Of a DNA stretch of 64,000 nt, positions 62,657-64,000 are shown piece by piece. How positions within the stretch are numbered: position 1 is the first letter of the stretch; each line of letters starts with the position of its first letter. The stretch comes from an uncultured Bacteroides sp. (GTDB lineage: Bacteria > Bacteroidota > Bacteroidia > Bacteroidales > Bacteroidaceae), in the NCBI RefSeq assembly GCF_963666545.1, contig NZ_OY762899.1, positions 806,001 to 870,000 on the forward strand, in the 5' to 3' direction. The notes beneath the pieces are model-generated. The model had not been told where the DNA came from. It did no database searches and worked only from the letters and a program-made list of their open reading frames with translations. The translations under genes were made by a program, and so were the position numbers.

Positions 62657-63793
62657 TTATTTTCTGGTAACTAAAATTTCGTGCCCTGATATTTTAAACT
62701 GAACATTCACAGTCTCTTCAATAGCACGCAGCATAATAGACATGTCGTCGCTACGCCCTACACTTCCTGTAAAATGAAGATTTTCTAAAGACTTATCGCT
62801 AAATTTCACATCCACCTCATACCATAACGAAATCTCTTGCAACAAATTACCCAAGCTTTCATTATTAAATACAAAGCGATTAAAGTGCCAAGCTACATGA
62901 GGAAAAAGATCCCTACTTTCCACATCCAATTTTTGACTCAGAGCATTCCAGACAGCCAACTGCCCCACTTTAAGCATTTGCATCTTTCCATGAATGGGCA
63001 TAACCCCAATAGAGCCTTCCAACAACGCTACTTCTGTCGATTCGGGTGTGCGCGACTTCACATTAAATTTCGTACCATACTGCCTGATGAGCAAGCCATT
63101 TGTCTCAATGTAAAAAGGTCGCTTAGAATCTTTAGCAATTTCAAAATAAGCTTCACCTGTAAGAATAACCACACGTTTATCATCAGCAAAACGAACCGGG
63201 TATTTCAATTCAGATTGGGCATTCAGATGCACCAATGTTCCATCAGACAATTTTAATTGGAATTCTCCGCCACGCGGAACTGACAAAACATTATATCCGG
63301 CAGAAGTCTGCCTGTCAGGCAAGTTATAAGAGATCATGCCATTATGCTCCGTGGCAACAGAGTTTTTGCCCACATAAATCCAGTTCTGCTGCTGCGAGTT
63401 GCCCAATTCCATTACAGAGCCGTTACTCAGCAGCAACGTGGCCTTGGATGTGCCGGGCATTATCCGTTCAGAACTATTGTATATGGCATAGCCTATACCG
63501 GCAATAACCAATGGCAATAGCCACACGGCTGCCCTGAGCAATAATTTCCGACTCCTATAGAGCACAGAGCGTTGCGGATTCAAAGAAGCCCACGCCTCAT
63601 TAAACCGTTGTTTCGACCTATTTTTATACAGGTGATACTCGCGATATTCTTTCGAAAAACTTTTTTGCTCGCAAAAGCTCCTGAAAAACGCCTCATTTTG
63701 AGGGCTTTCATCCCGCCATTGCTGCAAGAGGCTGCGCTCTTCGTCCGATAAATCGCCTATTAAATACTTTACGATTAATTCCTCCATTAGCAT
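62657..63793 (-). CDS. FecR-family anti-sigma factor
   Basis: A 378-residue inner-membrane regulator. The N-terminal cytosolic part (1-80, LIVKYLIGDLSDEERSLLQQWRDESPQNEAFF) would bind the sigma factor. One transmembrane helix spans about 83-105. The periplasmic FecR domain has SVPRGGEFQLKLSDGTLVHLNAQSELKYPVRF and GEAYFEIAKDSKRPFYIETNGLLIRQYGTKFNV. The C-terminal region (about 300-378, FNNESLGNLLQEISLWYEVDVKFSD) is an STN-like domain. A second ATG at codon 3 is equally plausible. It links the STN of SusC to the ECF sigma gene 30 bp upstream. Confidence 0.93.
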   Translation of the reverse strand: MLMEELIVKYLIGDLSDEERSLLQQWRDESPQNEAFFRSFCEQKSFSKEYREYHLYKNRSKQRFNEAWASLNPQRSVLYRSRKLLLRAAVWLLPLVIAGIGYAIYNSSERIMPGTSKATLLLSNGSVMELGNSQQQNWIYVGKNSVATEHNGMISYNLPDRQTSAGYNVLSVPRGGEFQLKLSDGTLVHLNAQSELKYPVRFADDKRVVILTGEAYFEIAKDSKRPFYIETNGLLIRQYGTKFNVKSRTPESTEVALLEGSIGVMPIHGKMQMLKVGQLAVWNALSQKLDVESRDLFPHVAWHFNRFVFNNESLGNLLQEISLWYEVDVKFSDKSLENLHFTGSVGRSDDMSIMLRAIEETVNVQFKISGHEILVTRK

Positions 63794-63823
63794 ACTACAA
63801 TATCATTTATACAATATAAACGA

Positions 63824-64000
63824 CTATAGCATGAATTCGAGGTACAAGAAAAGGGAATAAAATAGTATTTTATGATATATATTTTTGTCTTTCTCTATCA
63901 AATTGCTTTTAAGTGCTTTCATAGCACGTTTTTTCTGAGTCTTCACCGTCTCTATAGAGAGCGACAGCTTAGTCGCTATTTGTTCGTTGCTCAGCCCATC
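63824..64000 (-). CDS. ECF sigma factor, C-terminal fragment at window edge
   Basis: The last 58 codons of a minus-strand gene that runs off the window, ending at TAG 63824-63826. The visible part is sigma region 4: DGLSNEQIATKLSLSIETVK followed by TQKKRAMKALK, the helix-turn-helix that reads the -35 element in ECF factors, and then a hydrophobic tail (LFYSLFLYLEFML). With the FecR gene 30 bp downstream it forms the usual sigma/anti-sigma pair of Bacteroides ECF-controlled uptake loci. Confidence 0.88.
   Translation of the reverse strand, partial: DGLSNEQIATKLSLSIETVKTQKKRAMKALKSNLIEKDKNIYHKILFYSLFLYLEFML

Overview
The window comes from a member of the Bacteroidota, almost certainly a Bacteroides species. 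Three SusC/SusD outer-membrane nutrient pairs, a NigD-like lipoprotein, many signal-peptide-II lipoproteins, the long form of HisG, a bifunctional HisB, an AT-rich background and repeated matches to the Bacteroides primary-sigma promoter (TTG, about 20 bp, TAnnTTTG) all point there. No rRNA, tRNA, CRISPR array, transposase or phage gene was recognised.

Layout. 1-821: truncated class I aldolase. 961-1048: an array of 22-bp repeats. 1234-2190: an acetyltransferase-DinB fusion. 2275-6911: a minus-strand hisGDCB operon preceded by what reads as a complete ribosome-dependent attenuator, with a 14-residue leader peptide holding four consecutive His codons, an antiterminator segment and an intrinsic terminator. 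6973-18471: housekeeping and envelope genes (hotdog thioesterase, DsbD, uridine kinase, MltF-like transglycosylase, a nigD-yip1-smpB-metH run, a DUF4375 protein, a small beta-barrel).

18503-35440: a roughly 15-kb minus-strand operon resembling the ribose-utilisation (rus) loci of Bacteroides. It encodes ribokinase, SusC, SusD, three exported ADP-ribosylglycohydrolase-family proteins, two exported esterases, a sugar permease and possibly an FN3 lipoprotein. A LacI-type regulator is divergent, and a perfect 24-bp palindrome overlaps the operon's -7 promoter element. The combination suggests capture of ribose from acylated or ADP-ribose-like conjugates.

35563-39226: ethanolamine permease and ammonia-lyase (eat-eutB-eutC) without microcompartment genes. 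39408-39473: a long hairpin of unknown role. 39750-49290: a LytTR regulator and sensor kinase, then a metzincin-like protease with SusC/SusD; two direct repeats 21 bp apart sit just upstream of the protease promoter and may be the regulator's binding site. 49402-50565: a dicarboxylate/amino-acid symporter. 51035-51253: a candidate small RNA or leader with a perfect promoter, a Thr-rich 27-codon ORF, a strong terminator and a 5' end able to pair with the terminator arm.

51447-64000: a minus-strand ECF sigma / FecR / SusC (with STN domain) / SusD / M16 peptidase operon ending in a metallophosphoesterase. The second half of the window therefore holds two SusCD systems tied to metallopeptidases, suggesting peptide or glycopeptide acquisition.
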